From: Dietzia natronolimnaea
GTDB taxonomy: Bacteria; Actinomycetota; Actinomycetes; Mycobacteriales; Mycobacteriaceae
Assembly (NCBI RefSeq): GCF_039525805.1
Contig: NZ_BAAAHZ010000013.1
DNA: 64,000 nucleotides
Reading direction: 5' to 3' (one strand)
The position numbers were made by a program, and so were the translations under genes. Below, piece after piece: positions 8,921 through 17,332 of the stretch (position 1 is the first letter of the stretch; each line of letters begins with the position of its first letter). The notes under the pieces were generated by a model. The model was given only the letters and a program-made list of their open reading frames with translations. It did not search any database and was not told where the DNA came from.

Positions 8921-11662
8921 CTAGCGCAGTCTCCGCGGGCCCTCGTCCCCGCTGAACCGCGGGGGCGGCCCCAGATGGACCTGTGCGTACAACACGGACA
9001 CACCGTCGGGGGCCGCGAGCGCGGGGTCGAGAGACAGCCGTCTGAGCTCGGGGACGTCCTCCACCAGGCACGACATCCGGCCCATGAGCTCCACCAGGGC
9101 GTCCTTGTCGGCCGGGGTGTCCCCCGCATATCCGTCGAGGATGGGCGCGGCCCGAGGACGGTCGAGGAGCGACCGGGCCTCCGAGGGGGAGATCGGCAGG
9201 GTGCTGAACGCGCGATCGGCGAGGAGGTCCGAGAGCATCCCGGACAGGCCGAAGGAGATGAGCGAGCCGAAGATCGGGTGGTCCGCCACCCGGATCGTCA
9301 CCGCGACCCCCTTGGTGGCCATCTTCTGGACGTGGAGTGCCCGGGAACCGGTGGTCGCCTTGAGGTCGTCGAACGCGTGACGCACGGCCCCCGCGTCGGT
9401 CAGGTCCAGGCGGACCCCGGACTGGTCACTCCGGGTCCGCCACTTCTCCCCCATCGCCTTGACCGCCACCGGGTACCCGAGCTCCTCGGCCGCCATGGCC
9501 GCCTGCTCCACCCCGACCGCCACACGGTAGTCGACGATCCCCACCCCGTAGCACTCCAGCAGACTCCGGACCTGCCCCTGGGTGAGTTCGAACGACTCGT
9601 TCCCGGCGTTCGAGTGACACAGAGAATCGACGAGATCCCGCGCGCGGGCGCGGTCGATGTCGTCGTACTCGGCCGGCTCCTCCGCGGGCTGGTCCAGCCA
9701 CTCGGCGTAGCGGCGGGCGCGCACCAGCGCCGACACCGCACGCTCGGGGTACGGGTACGACGGGATGGAACCCCGCGAGGCCACGCCGGACTCGTCGGTG
9801 ATGGTGAGCCCCTCGGGCAGTCCCTCGCCGGCGAGGAAGGTACTCACCACCGGCTTGGAACTGTCGGCCGCCGCGGCACGGATGGCCTCGGCGTAGGCAT
9901 CGGGCTCGGTGGCCACCGGTGGCACGAACACCGTCAGCACCGAGTCCACCTCGTCGCGGGCCACCACGTCGGCGATCGCGGCCCGGAAGTCCTCGGGTAG
10001 CGCTCCCGCGCCCAGGTCGACCGAGTGCGCCACGGTGAATCCCTGCAACCGCGCGGAGTCCCCGCCCAGTCGGCCGACGGCGGTCGAGTTCCCGACGATC
10101 GCCAGACGGCCGCCCGCCGGCAACGGCTGATAGGCGAGCAACGTCGCCGTGTCGAACATGTCGGTGATGGAGTCCACCTGGATGAGCCCGGAGTCGCGGA
10201 ACAGTCCGCGGATGGCCGAGGCGGTCAGACCCTGCACTCCCGATTCCAGGTCGTCGACGGCCCGGCGCACCACCACCACCGGCTTGTTGCGGGCCACGCG
10301 GCGCGCGATCCGCGAGAACTTGCGGGCGTTGCCGAAACTCTCGAGGTAGAGCAGGACCACCTCGGTCCCGGTGTCGGTATCCCAGTACTGGAGCAGATCG
10401 TTGCCGGAGACGTCCGCACGGTTCCCCGCGGAGACGAATGTCGACAGTCCCAGACCCCGGCGGGCGGCGGCGGCGAGGATCGTGATCCCCAGGGCACCCG
10501 ACTGACAGAAGAACCCGGCCCGACCCGGCCCCGGGACCACCTCGGCGAGGGTGGCGTTGAGCTGGACGTCGGGGGAGGTGTTGATCACCCCGAGGGCGTT
10601 GGGCCCCACCACCCTCATCCCGTGGGCGCGGGCCTCGCTCACCAGGCGACGTTCGGACACCACTCCGGCGCTGCCGACGTCGGAGAACCCGGCCGAGATC
10701 ACGACGAGGGTCGAGACCCCCTTGGACAGGCAGTCGTCGAGCACCTCGGACATGGACGCGGCCGGAACCGCCACCACGGCCAGGTCGACCGGGTCGGGGA
10801 TGTCGCGGACGCTGGCGTAGGCACGAACGGACTGCACGGAGGTCGCATCGGAGTTGACCGGGTACACCGGGCCGGAGAACCCGTTCCCGATGAGGTTGCG
10901 CAGGACCGTGTGGCCGATCTTGCCGACCTGGTCGGAGGCGCCGATGACCGCCACCGAGGCGGGGGTCAGGACCCTCGCGAGGCTGCGCGCCTCGGCCGCG
11001 GTCTCGCGGGCGTTACGGACGTTGGTCAACGCCTCGGTGGGGTCGATCGCGAACTCGAGATGCAGGGTTGATCCATCGAAGGAGCGCGAGATCTCGTACC
11101 CCGCCCGACGGAACACCTGGATCATCGACCGGTTCTCCGAGAGCACCTCCGCCTCGAAGTGGTCGATCCCGCACTCGGCGGCGGACCCCGCGAGATGCTC
11201 GAGGAAGATCGATCCGAGCCCCCGGCCCTGGTGCTGGTCCGAGATGGTGAACGCCACCTCCGCGAACGTCGAGTCCGGGAGCCTCTCGTAGATCGCCATC
11301 CCGATGATCTCCGCGCCCAGTTCCGCGACGAACGCCATCCGGTCGCGGTAGTCGACGTTGGTCATCCGCTGCAGTTCCTTGGCCGACAGGACGTCGTGGG
11401 AGCCGAAGTAGCGCAGGTAGCGGGTCCGCTCGGAGAGGCTGGCGTGGAAGCGGGTGATCTTCTCGGAGTCGTTGGGCAGGACCGGCCGGATCCGCACCGC
11501 CCGGCCGTCGGAACCCAGGACATCCGCCGCCCACTCGTGTGGATAGCCCTCCGGATAGTCGTCGACCGCCGTGTCGGTGGAGGCGTGTTCTGGCGGGTTG
11601 ACGACCGGCGCGTCACCCTCGGGGGCGCCGCCGTCGGTCGTTCCGTCACCGGGGTTGGCCAT
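8921..11662 (-). CDS. Bifunctional GNAT acetyltransferase / ADP-forming acyl-CoA synthetase-like protein
   Basis: This is a 913-residue fusion. A GNAT domain near residues 55-210 carries the acetyl-CoA loop QHQGRGLG. A CoA-binding Rossmann domain starts near 235 (SVAVIGASDQVGKIGHTVLRN). Succinyl-CoA-ligase-like domains follow (FCQSGALGI), and an ATP-grasp domain occupies about 690-900. This is the domain set of actinobacterial protein lysine acetyltransferases of the Pat type, which acetylate acyl-CoA synthetases and other proteins and whose ligase half may sense acyl-CoA or nucleotides. GNAT lies at the N-terminus here, whereas in enterobacterial Pat it is at the C-terminus. A deacetylase homolog (AcuC) is immediately upstream, suggesting a reversible acetylation pair. 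Confidence 0.85.
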   Translation of the reverse strand: MANPGDGTTDGGAPEGDAPVVNPPEHASTDTAVDDYPEGYPHEWAADVLGSDGRAVRIRPVLPNDSEKITRFHASLSERTRYLRYFGSHDVLSAKELQRMTNVDYRDRMAFVAELGAEIIGMAIYERLPDSTFAEVAFTISDQHQGRGLGSIFLEHLAGSAAECGIDHFEAEVLSENRSMIQVFRRAGYEISRSFDGSTLHLEFAIDPTEALTNVRNARETAAEARSLARVLTPASVAVIGASDQVGKIGHTVLRNLIGNGFSGPVYPVNSDATSVQSVRAYASVRDIPDPVDLAVVAVPAASMSEVLDDCLSKGVSTLVVISAGFSDVGSAGVVSERRLVSEARAHGMRVVGPNALGVINTSPDVQLNATLAEVVPGPGRAGFFCQSGALGITILAAAARRGLGLSTFVSAGNRADVSGNDLLQYWDTDTGTEVVLLYLESFGNARKFSRIARRVARNKPVVVVRRAVDDLESGVQGLTASAIRGLFRDSGLIQVDSITDMFDTATLLAYQPLPAGGRLAIVGNSTAVGRLGGDSARLQGFTVAHSVDLGAGALPEDFRAAIADVVARDEVDSVLTVFVPPVATEPDAYAEAIRAAAADSSKPVVSTFLAGEGLPEGLTITDESGVASRGSIPSYPYPERAVSALVRARRYAEWLDQPAEEPAEYDDIDRARARDLVDSLCHSNAGNESFELTQGQVRSLLECYGVGIVDYRVAVGVEQAAMAAEELGYPVAVKAMGEKWRTRSDQSGVRLDLTDAGAVRHAFDDLKATTGSRALHVQKMATKGVAVTIRVADHPIFGSLISFGLSGMLSDLLADRAFSTLPISPSEARSLLDRPRAAPILDGYAGDTPADKDALVELMGRMSCLVEDVPELRRLSLDPALAAPDGVSVLYAQVHLGPPPRFSGDEGPRRLR

Positions 11663-11724
11663 CGTGGTCCTCCATGAGACAACTGTCGTGAATGGTGGGC
11701 ACCCGCGACGCGGGGGTGGTGCGG

Positions 11725-12957
11725 TCAGTCCCGGGGATCGTCCGGGTCGAGTCCGAGCAGGGGGTACACCGAGCGGCGGGTGTCGAGGATCGACTGGTCG
11801 AGTCGGGCCAGTGTCCGGTCCACCTCTCCCCCACGATCGGCACCGGCGGGCTCCCAGGGCGTGTGCGCGGGGTCTCCGCCGTCACTCATCGTCTGCGGGA
11901 CCCTGTCCGGAACGGTGAACCGGGCGGCCATGGCCTTCCACTCCTCCGGTACCCGGGTCCCCGGATCCACGGGGACGCCGAGGACGGCGGCGATGAGATG
12001 GGTCCACGATCGCGGGACCACCCGGACCAGCTCGTAGCCCCCACCGCCGATGGCGATGATCCGCCCCTCGCAGAGCTCGTCCGCCAGTGCGATGAGTCGG
12101 AGGTAGGACTCGCGGTGCCCGTCGACCGTGAGGGACAGGTCGGCGAGCGGGTCCTCGCGGTGCGAGTCGCATCCGGCCTGCATGACGATGATCTGTGGCT
12201 CGAAGGCCCGCAGGACCCCGGGAACGACCGCGTGGAACCCGCGCATCCACAGCCCGTCGGTGACCGCCGGCAGGAACGCCAGGTTGACCGCGGTCCCCTC
12301 CGCGCGGCCCACCCCCGTCTCCGATGCCCAGCCCGTCGACGGCCACAGGGTCGCCGGGTGCTGGTGCAGGGACATGGTCAGCACACGCGGATCCTCGTAG
12401 AAGGCGGCCTGGACACCGTCCCCGTGGTGGACGTCGATGTCCACGTAGGCGATGCGGTCGTACCCGTTGTCGAGCAACCAGCTGATGGCCACCGCGGCGT
12501 CGTTGTAGACGCAGAAGCCGGCGGCGGCCGCGGGCATGGCGTGGTGCATGCCGCCGGCCACGGAGACCGCCCGCGTCGCGGCGCCACTGGCGATCGCCCG
12601 CGCTGCGGCCAAGGTTCCTCCGGCCACCGCGGCGCTCGCCTCGTGCATGCCCGGAAACGTCGGGTTGTCCGCCGTGCCGAGACCGTGGCTCATCCCGAAG
12701 TGCTCCCCGGGCGGCAGGTCGCCGGCCGCCCTGACGGCACCGATGTAGCGGGACGTGTGGACGCGGAGCAGCTCCTCGTCGCTCGCCCACCCGGGGTCCA
12801 GCATCTCGACGCCCTGCAGGACCCCCAGTTCCGTGGCCAGCGACATGGTCAGATCGAGTCTGCGCGGACTCATCGGATGATCGGCGGAGTGCCGGTACTC
12901 CATCAGCGAGGGACTCCACACCACCGCGGCCGCGACGCCGTCCCGAATACCGGCCAT
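11725..12957 (-). CDS. acuC: AcuC-type class I histone deacetylase family protein
   Basis: This is a 410-residue zinc-dependent deacetylase. The catalytic His pair is in GGMHHA (residues 135-140). The zinc ligands are in DIDVHHGDG (173-181). A second metal-side Asp lies in the QAGCDSH segment, and the GGGGYE loop that forms the pocket is near the end. In Bacillus, AcuC removes acetyl groups from acetyl-CoA synthetase. GGAGG at 12968-12972 can serve either the ATG at 12957 (10-base gap) or a GTG at 12963 (4-base gap); I use the ATG. It probably shares a promoter with the downstream GNAT/acyl-CoA synthetase gene and is divergent from ideR. Confidence 0.88.
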   Translation of the reverse strand: MAGIRDGVAAAVVWSPSLMEYRHSADHPMSPRRLDLTMSLATELGVLQGVEMLDPGWASDEELLRVHTSRYIGAVRAAGDLPPGEHFGMSHGLGTADNPTFPGMHEASAAVAGGTLAAARAIASGAATRAVSVAGGMHHAMPAAAAGFCVYNDAAVAISWLLDNGYDRIAYVDIDVHHGDGVQAAFYEDPRVLTMSLHQHPATLWPSTGWASETGVGRAEGTAVNLAFLPAVTDGLWMRGFHAVVPGVLRAFEPQIIVMQAGCDSHREDPLADLSLTVDGHRESYLRLIALADELCEGRIIAIGGGGYELVRVVPRSWTHLIAAVLGVPVDPGTRVPEEWKAMAARFTVPDRVPQTMSDGGDPAHTPWEPAGADRGGEVDRTLARLDQSILDTRRSVYPLLGLDPDDPRD

Positions 12958-13103
12958 TGCCACCCGTCCTCCCCTCGCACCGGGACGCTCCCGGCGGCCC
13001 ACATCCGGTGGGAACACCGAGATGCGCGCCCCACGAATCTACGCGGCGGGACCCGGGCCGACCCCCGATTGCCCGCTCCCCACCCCGGTTCGAGGCCCGG
13101 CGG

Positions 13104-13109
13104 TAGTCT
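13104..13109 (+). promoter_or_regulatory. Probable -10 box for ideR
   Basis: TAGTCT lies 5 bases before an in-frame GTG at 13115. A start there would give a leaderless mRNA and an N-terminal extension of 23 residues, while a leader of about 65 bases precedes the Shine-Dalgarno start at 13184. Confidence 0.45.
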
Positions 13110-13183
13110 CGACCGTGAACCCGGAGGGGACCGTCGACCACCGGGGGCGACTACCTGCGACGATCCGACGTGGAGGATTCAGC

Positions 13184-13873
13184 GTGAAAGACCTGGTGGA
13201 CACCACCGAGATGTACCTCCGCACCATCTATGAGCTCGAGGAGGAGGGAGTCATCCCACTCCGGGCCAGGATCGCGGAGCGACTCGAGCAGAGCGGTCCG
13301 ACCGTGAGCCAGACGGTCGCGCGGATGGAACGCGACGGCCTCGTACACGTGGCGCCCGACCGTCACCTCCAGCTCACGACGACCGGCCGGGATCTGGCCG
13401 TGGACGTGATGCGTAAGCACCGGCTCGCGGAGCGACTGCTCGTCGATGTGATCGGGTTGGAACTGGAGAAGGTCCACGCCGAGGCGTGTCGATGGGAGCA
13501 CGTCATGAGTGACGACGTGGAGCGTCGCCTCATCGAGGTCCTCGACGACCCGAGGACGTCACCGTACGGCAACCCCATTCCAGGGCTCGACCGGATCGGG
13601 TACACCTCCCAGATGGCCGACGATCGCGCGTTCACCCGCCTGTCGGCGCTGGACACGGACATCCCGCACAGCGTCCGGATCCAGGCGATCGGCGAGAACG
13701 TCCAGATCGACACCGACCTCATCTCCGAGCTCCGCGCGCACGGTGTGGAACCACTGCGGACCGTGACCGCGACCCGGCGGGGCCACCTCGTCGAACTCGA
13801 CTCCGGTGACGGTCACACCGTGGAACTCGACGGCGACCACGCGCACGCGATCCAGGTCGAGATCCTCCCGTGA
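13184..13873 (+). CDS. ideR: Iron-dependent repressor IdeR (DtxR family)
   Basis: This 229-residue regulator binds Fe(II) and represses iron-uptake genes while activating storage. The N-terminal winged helix covers 1-70. The metal ligands are all present and numbered exactly as in the mycobacterial protein from this start: Met10, Cys102, Glu105 and His106 for site 2, and His79, Glu83 and His98 for site 1. A C-terminal SH3-like domain runs to the end. GTG at 13184 has TGGAGG 7 bases upstream. An in-frame GTG at 13115 could also be used (see findings). The stop overlaps the galE start. No IdeR box was found inside the window. Confidence 0.95.
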   Translation: MKDLVDTTEMYLRTIYELEEEGVIPLRARIAERLEQSGPTVSQTVARMERDGLVHVAPDRHLQLTTTGRDLAVDVMRKHRLAERLLVDVIGLELEKVHAEACRWEHVMSDDVERRLIEVLDDPRTSPYGNPIPGLDRIGYTSQMADDRAFTRLSALDTDIPHSVRIQAIGENVQIDTDLISELRAHGVEPLRTVTATRRGHLVELDSGDGHTVELDGDHAHAIQVEILP

Positions 13874-14850
13874 AGCTCCTCGTCACCGGTGGGGCGGGAT
13901 ACGTCGGCGGGGTCTGCGCGACCGTGCTCGTCGAGCGCGGACACGAGGTCGTGGTCCTGGACGACCTCTCCACCGGCAACAGGTCGAGCGTCCCCGCGGA
14001 GGCGACGTTCATCGAGGGCGATGTCGCCGCGCTGGCGGGCGAGGTCCTGGACCCGGGATTCGACGGGGTCCTGCACTTCGCCGCCCGGTCCCTCGTCGGG
14101 GAGTCGGTGGAGAAGCCCGCGGAGTACTGGCAGGGCAACGTCGTGACCTCCCTCGCGCTCCTCGACGCGATGCGCGCCGCCGACGTCACCAACCTCGTCT
14201 TCTCGTCCACCGCGGCGACCTACGGCGAGCCGGAGCAGATCCCGATCACCGAGGACATGCCCACCCGGCCCACCAACACCTACGGCGCCACCAAACTGGC
14301 GATCGATCACGCCATCACCTCGTATGCGGTGGCCCACGGGCTCGCCGCCACGAGTCTGCGCTACTTCAACGTGGCCGGGGCCCACGGTCCGGTGGGAGAG
14401 AACCGGGTCGTCGAGACCCACCTCATCCCGCTGGTCCTGCAGGTGGCCCTGGGGCACCGATCCGACATCAAGGTCTTCGGCGACGACTGGCCCACCCCGG
14501 ACGGGACATGCGTCCGCGACTACATCCACGTCGCCGACCTCGCCGACGCGCACCTGCTGGCCCTGGAGTCCAACCGACCCGGCGTCCACCGTGTACTCAA
14601 CCTCGGCAGCGGGGAGGGCTTCTCCGTCCGCGAGGTGATCGACGTGTGCCGCGAGGTCACCGGGCACCCGATCCCGGACGTGGTCGCACCGCGGCGCGCC
14701 GGCGACCCCGCAGTCCTGGTGGCCTCCAGCGAGAAGGCGATGACAGAGTTGGGGTGGACCCCCACCCGCACCGACCTGCACACGATCGTCCGCGATGCGT
14801 GGGCGTTCACCTCGGCCCTGGGTGATCGGGCGCACTCCGCCCCGCGGTAG
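13870..14850 (+). CDS. galE: UDP-glucose 4-epimerase
   Basis: This is a 326-residue extended short-chain dehydrogenase that interconverts UDP-glucose and UDP-galactose, the galactose donor for arabinogalactan. The NAD-binding loop TGGAGYVG is at residues 6-13. The catalytic triad region comprises SST at 112-114 and Tyr138/Lys142 in YGATK. RYFNVAGAHG lies near 160-170. The GTG start overlaps the ideR stop by four bases, an arrangement seen in other mycolata, so galE is likely co-transcribed with the iron regulator. A strong hairpin follows the stop. Confidence 0.93.
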   Translation: MKLLVTGGAGYVGGVCATVLVERGHEVVVLDDLSTGNRSSVPAEATFIEGDVAALAGEVLDPGFDGVLHFAARSLVGESVEKPAEYWQGNVVTSLALLDAMRAADVTNLVFSSTAATYGEPEQIPITEDMPTRPTNTYGATKLAIDHAITSYAVAHGLAATSLRYFNVAGAHGPVGENRVVETHLIPLVLQVALGHRSDIKVFGDDWPTPDGTCVRDYIHVADLADAHLLALESNRPGVHRVLNLGSGEGFSVREVIDVCREVTGHPIPDVVAPRRAGDPAVLVASSEKAMTELGWTPTRTDLHTIVRDAWAFTSALGDRAHSAPR

Positions 14851-14852
14851 TC

Positions 14853-14895
14853 CCGGGCCGGCGCGGGCGGGAGCGCCCCGACCGCGCCGGGCCGG
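14853..14895. terminator. GC-rich hairpin between convergent galE and DUF4192 gene
   Basis: The arms 14853-14866 and 14882-14895 are complementary at 13 of 14 positions around a 15-base loop. The position, straight after the galE stop and before the convergent DUF4192 stop at 14929, fits a shared terminator. Confidence 0.5.
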
Positions 14896-14928
14896 TCTCC
14901 TGGGGCCGCGGCGCCCTGTCGGACCGGC

Positions 14929-16089
14929 TCAGGCCGCGGCCACCCGTCGGAGCCGCTCGGGCGCGAGTCCGTTCTCCAGTCCGTGGAGGAGCAGTCGGGC
15001 CAGCGAGTTCGCCGGATCCGCTGCCACCGCCGCCTCGAGAGCGGATCGCGCGTGGACCCCGCTGCCGGCGAAGTAGGCCGCGGCTCCCAACAACAGCAAC
15101 GCCACCGAGCGTTCGCGGCCCGGCCGGCGGCGCGCGAGCGACCACCAGAGCAGGCGGCGGCCGTCGCGATCGCACAGACCCCGGTGGGCCAGGCGCCGGT
15201 AGACCTCGTCCCGCACGGCGATGTCCAGCAGGACGCGTCCGATCCCGGCCAGCTCGTCGTCGTCGAGTTCCTCCCCGTCCTCCAGGCGGCGTTCCGCGTC
15301 CTCGTGCGCCCTCACCGCGCGGTCCACCTCGAGGGCCCCCTCTAGCCGTGCGGGTCCCCGACCGTGCGGATCGTCATCACACGCCCCGTGGTCCCGCACC
15401 TGGTACAGCCGCTCGATCTCTGCTCGCGAACCGGCCCGGACCCGCCCGTCGAACGCGTGGACCGCGGCGATCTCCGTCGAGTCCGGGTCGACCTGCGTTC
15501 CCCGGACCATCCCGAACAGATCGACCCAGGGCGAGCCGTGTGCGAACTCGCCCACCCCGAAGGCGCCGACGACCTGCGTCCCGGCCAGCCCCAACCAGTA
15601 CTCGAACGCCGCGGCGGCGTCCTCCGCGCGGAGACCGGCGGAGTGCCCGTCCGCACAGTCCTCGTGAACCACCACCAGGTGGACGTCGGCCACCCCCTCC
15701 CTCGAGCAGAACCGGGCCAGCCCACGAGCCGGACCGTCGTCGGCCACGACCGGTGAGGGCTCACCCTCCCCGGAGCGGCAGTCCTCCGCACCGCCCCGCC
15801 CGTCCGCACCGCCCCGCCCGTCCGCACCGTCCCGTCCGTCCGCACCGTCCCGTCCGTCTCCTTCCCCGGGTGGCGATCCGGGACCTCCGAGCAGGCCGTC
15901 GACATCCATCCTGACGACCGGCCCGGCGTGACCGTCCGCGGTCCGCCCGCATATCACCACCACCGATCCGGGCCCCGGCGGGAACCCCAACATCGACGGG
16001 ATGGACGCGATGAGCTCCTCCGGAGAGGAGATCACCACCGTCCGAGGGTCGTCCACACCGTCGTCACCGATCCGTCCGTTCGCGGTCAT
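14929..16089 (-). CDS. DUF4192 domain protein
   Basis: This is a 386-residue actinobacterial protein of unknown function. The N-terminal part shows the family signature SSPEELIASIPSMLGFPPGPGS, followed by a strand ending SVVVICGR. A low-complexity run of Gly-Ala-Asp-Gly-Arg units lies near residues 75-102, encoded by 18-base tandem repeats. The C-terminal 120 residues are helical and alanine-rich with a tetratricopeptide-like look (YFAGSGVHARSALEAAVAAD). The start is the ATG at 16089, with AGGTGG about 6 bases upstream. It is divergent from the PAC2 gene. Confidence 0.8.
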   Translation of the reverse strand: MTANGRIGDDGVDDPRTVVISSPEELIASIPSMLGFPPGPGSVVVICGRTADGHAGPVVRMDVDGLLGGPGSPPGEGDGRDGADGRDGADGRGGADGRGGAEDCRSGEGEPSPVVADDGPARGLARFCSREGVADVHLVVVHEDCADGHSAGLRAEDAAAAFEYWLGLAGTQVVGAFGVGEFAHGSPWVDLFGMVRGTQVDPDSTEIAAVHAFDGRVRAGSRAEIERLYQVRDHGACDDDPHGRGPARLEGALEVDRAVRAHEDAERRLEDGEELDDDELAGIGRVLLDIAVRDEVYRRLAHRGLCDRDGRRLLWWSLARRRPGRERSVALLLLGAAAYFAGSGVHARSALEAAVAADPANSLARLLLHGLENGLAPERLRRVAAA

Positions 16090-16355
16090 CGTCGTCCACC
16101 TGTCTCGTCGTCTCGCGGCCGCTCCCCGGCCGAGGGCGGCCCGCGGGTGCCGGTGCACCGGATCAACTTTCTGACACTCCACCTGCGGTGTCCCGGAGGA
16201 AACCCGCGGGGGGCGACCCGCTGTGGAGCCCGCGGCACGGTGGGGAATCAACTGCGGCCCGCCGTCGTTGGCAAAGAGGAGAAACCCCGTCCCGGTGGGA
16301 CGATCAGTTCGGACCGGACCGGACGGCTCGGGGTGTTGCGACGAGAGGAGTCGAC

Positions 16356-17291
16356 ATGGCCAGGCACAGCGATCTGTACCGACTGATCGAGCCCGTCCCC
16401 GATCTGCGATCGGAATCCGGACAGGGTCCGGTGCTCGTGCATGCGTTGGAGGGTTTCTCCGACGCCGGCCAGGCGATCCAGGGCGTCACGGAACACCTCA
16501 AGGAGAGCCTGGACTCCCAGTTGATCGTGGAGTTCGACGCGGATGAGCTGGTGGACTACCGCTCGCGTCGACCGCAGGTGCGGTACTCCTTCGACCACTT
16601 CGCCGGATACTCGGAGCCGACCATCCAGATGCACGCGGTCAAGGACGCAGGCGGGACCTTCTTCCTGCTGCTCTCCGGCCTGGAGCCGGACCTGAGGTGG
16701 GACGGGTTCACCGAATCCGTGATCGACCTCGCCGGGTCGTTCGGGGCCCGGATGTCGGTCGGTCTCGGCGCCATCCCCCTCGGGGTACCGCACACCCGCC
16801 CGACCCAGTCGAGTGCACACGCCAGCGACGTCGACCTCATCCGTGGCTTCACCGCGTGGCCCGGGGAGTTCTCCGTCCCGGGGAACGTGAGCGCGCTGCT
16901 GGAGCTCCGGATGGCCGAGCACGGCATCCCGTCCGCGGGCTTCACCGTCCACGTACCCCAGTACCTGTCCCAGACCGCCTACCCCGCGGCGGTCCTCAAC
17001 CTCGTCGGCAACATCGCCCAGATCTCCCAGCTGGAGCTGCCGTCCGGCGAGCTCGAGACCGCCGCCCGCGACTTCACCGCACAGGTGACCGCCCAGATCG
17101 CCGACAGCCCGGAGATCCGGACCGCCGTGGAGCTGATGGAGAAGCAGTACGACGAGTTCATGGAGTCCCGCCACGGCTCCGACTCGCTCAACCCCGGCGG
17201 CACACCGCTGCCCTCCGGCGACGAGATCGGTGCCGAGTTCGAGCGGTTCCTCGCGGAGCAGACCGGCGACGACGAGCCTCGCGCCCGCTAG
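16356..17291 (+). CDS. PAC2 family protein (Rv2714-like)
   Basis: This is a 311-residue member of the PAC2 (proteasome assembly chaperone 2-like) family. The conserved N-terminal GPVLVHALEGFSDAGQA and the central AIPLGVPHTRP match actinobacterial homologs such as mycobacterial Rv2714. The C-terminal helical segment may mediate oligomerisation. The function in bacteria is unknown. GAGAGGAG ends 5 bases before the ATG at 16356, which fixes the start; a longer upstream frame lacks support. It is divergent from the DUF4192 gene, and the DUF3516 helicase follows on the same strand after 41 bases with its own leaderless promoter. Confidence 0.88.
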   Translation: MARHSDLYRLIEPVPDLRSESGQGPVLVHALEGFSDAGQAIQGVTEHLKESLDSQLIVEFDADELVDYRSRRPQVRYSFDHFAGYSEPTIQMHAVKDAGGTFFLLLSGLEPDLRWDGFTESVIDLAGSFGARMSVGLGAIPLGVPHTRPTQSSAHASDVDLIRGFTAWPGEFSVPGNVSALLELRMAEHGIPSAGFTVHVPQYLSQTAYPAAVLNLVGNIAQISQLELPSGELETAARDFTAQVTAQIADSPEIRTAVELMEKQYDEFMESRHGSDSLNPGGTPLPSGDEIGAEFERFLAEQTGDDEPRAR

Positions 17292-17319
17292 CACGGACGG
17301 ACGGTCGCGGCCGGGCGAC

Positions 17320-17325
17320 TAGGCT
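17320..17325 (+). promoter_or_regulatory. -10 box of a leaderless promoter for the DUF3516 helicase gene
   Basis: TAGGCT ends 7 bases before the GTG at 17333, placing the transcription start on the start codon. No Shine-Dalgarno sequence is present, which fits a leaderless mRNA. Confidence 0.55.
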
Positions 17326-17332
17326 CGGTCGG

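Noticed and set aside
15784..15860. CRISPR array
   Set aside because: Repeats are directly adjacent 18-base units in coding sequence with no spacers.
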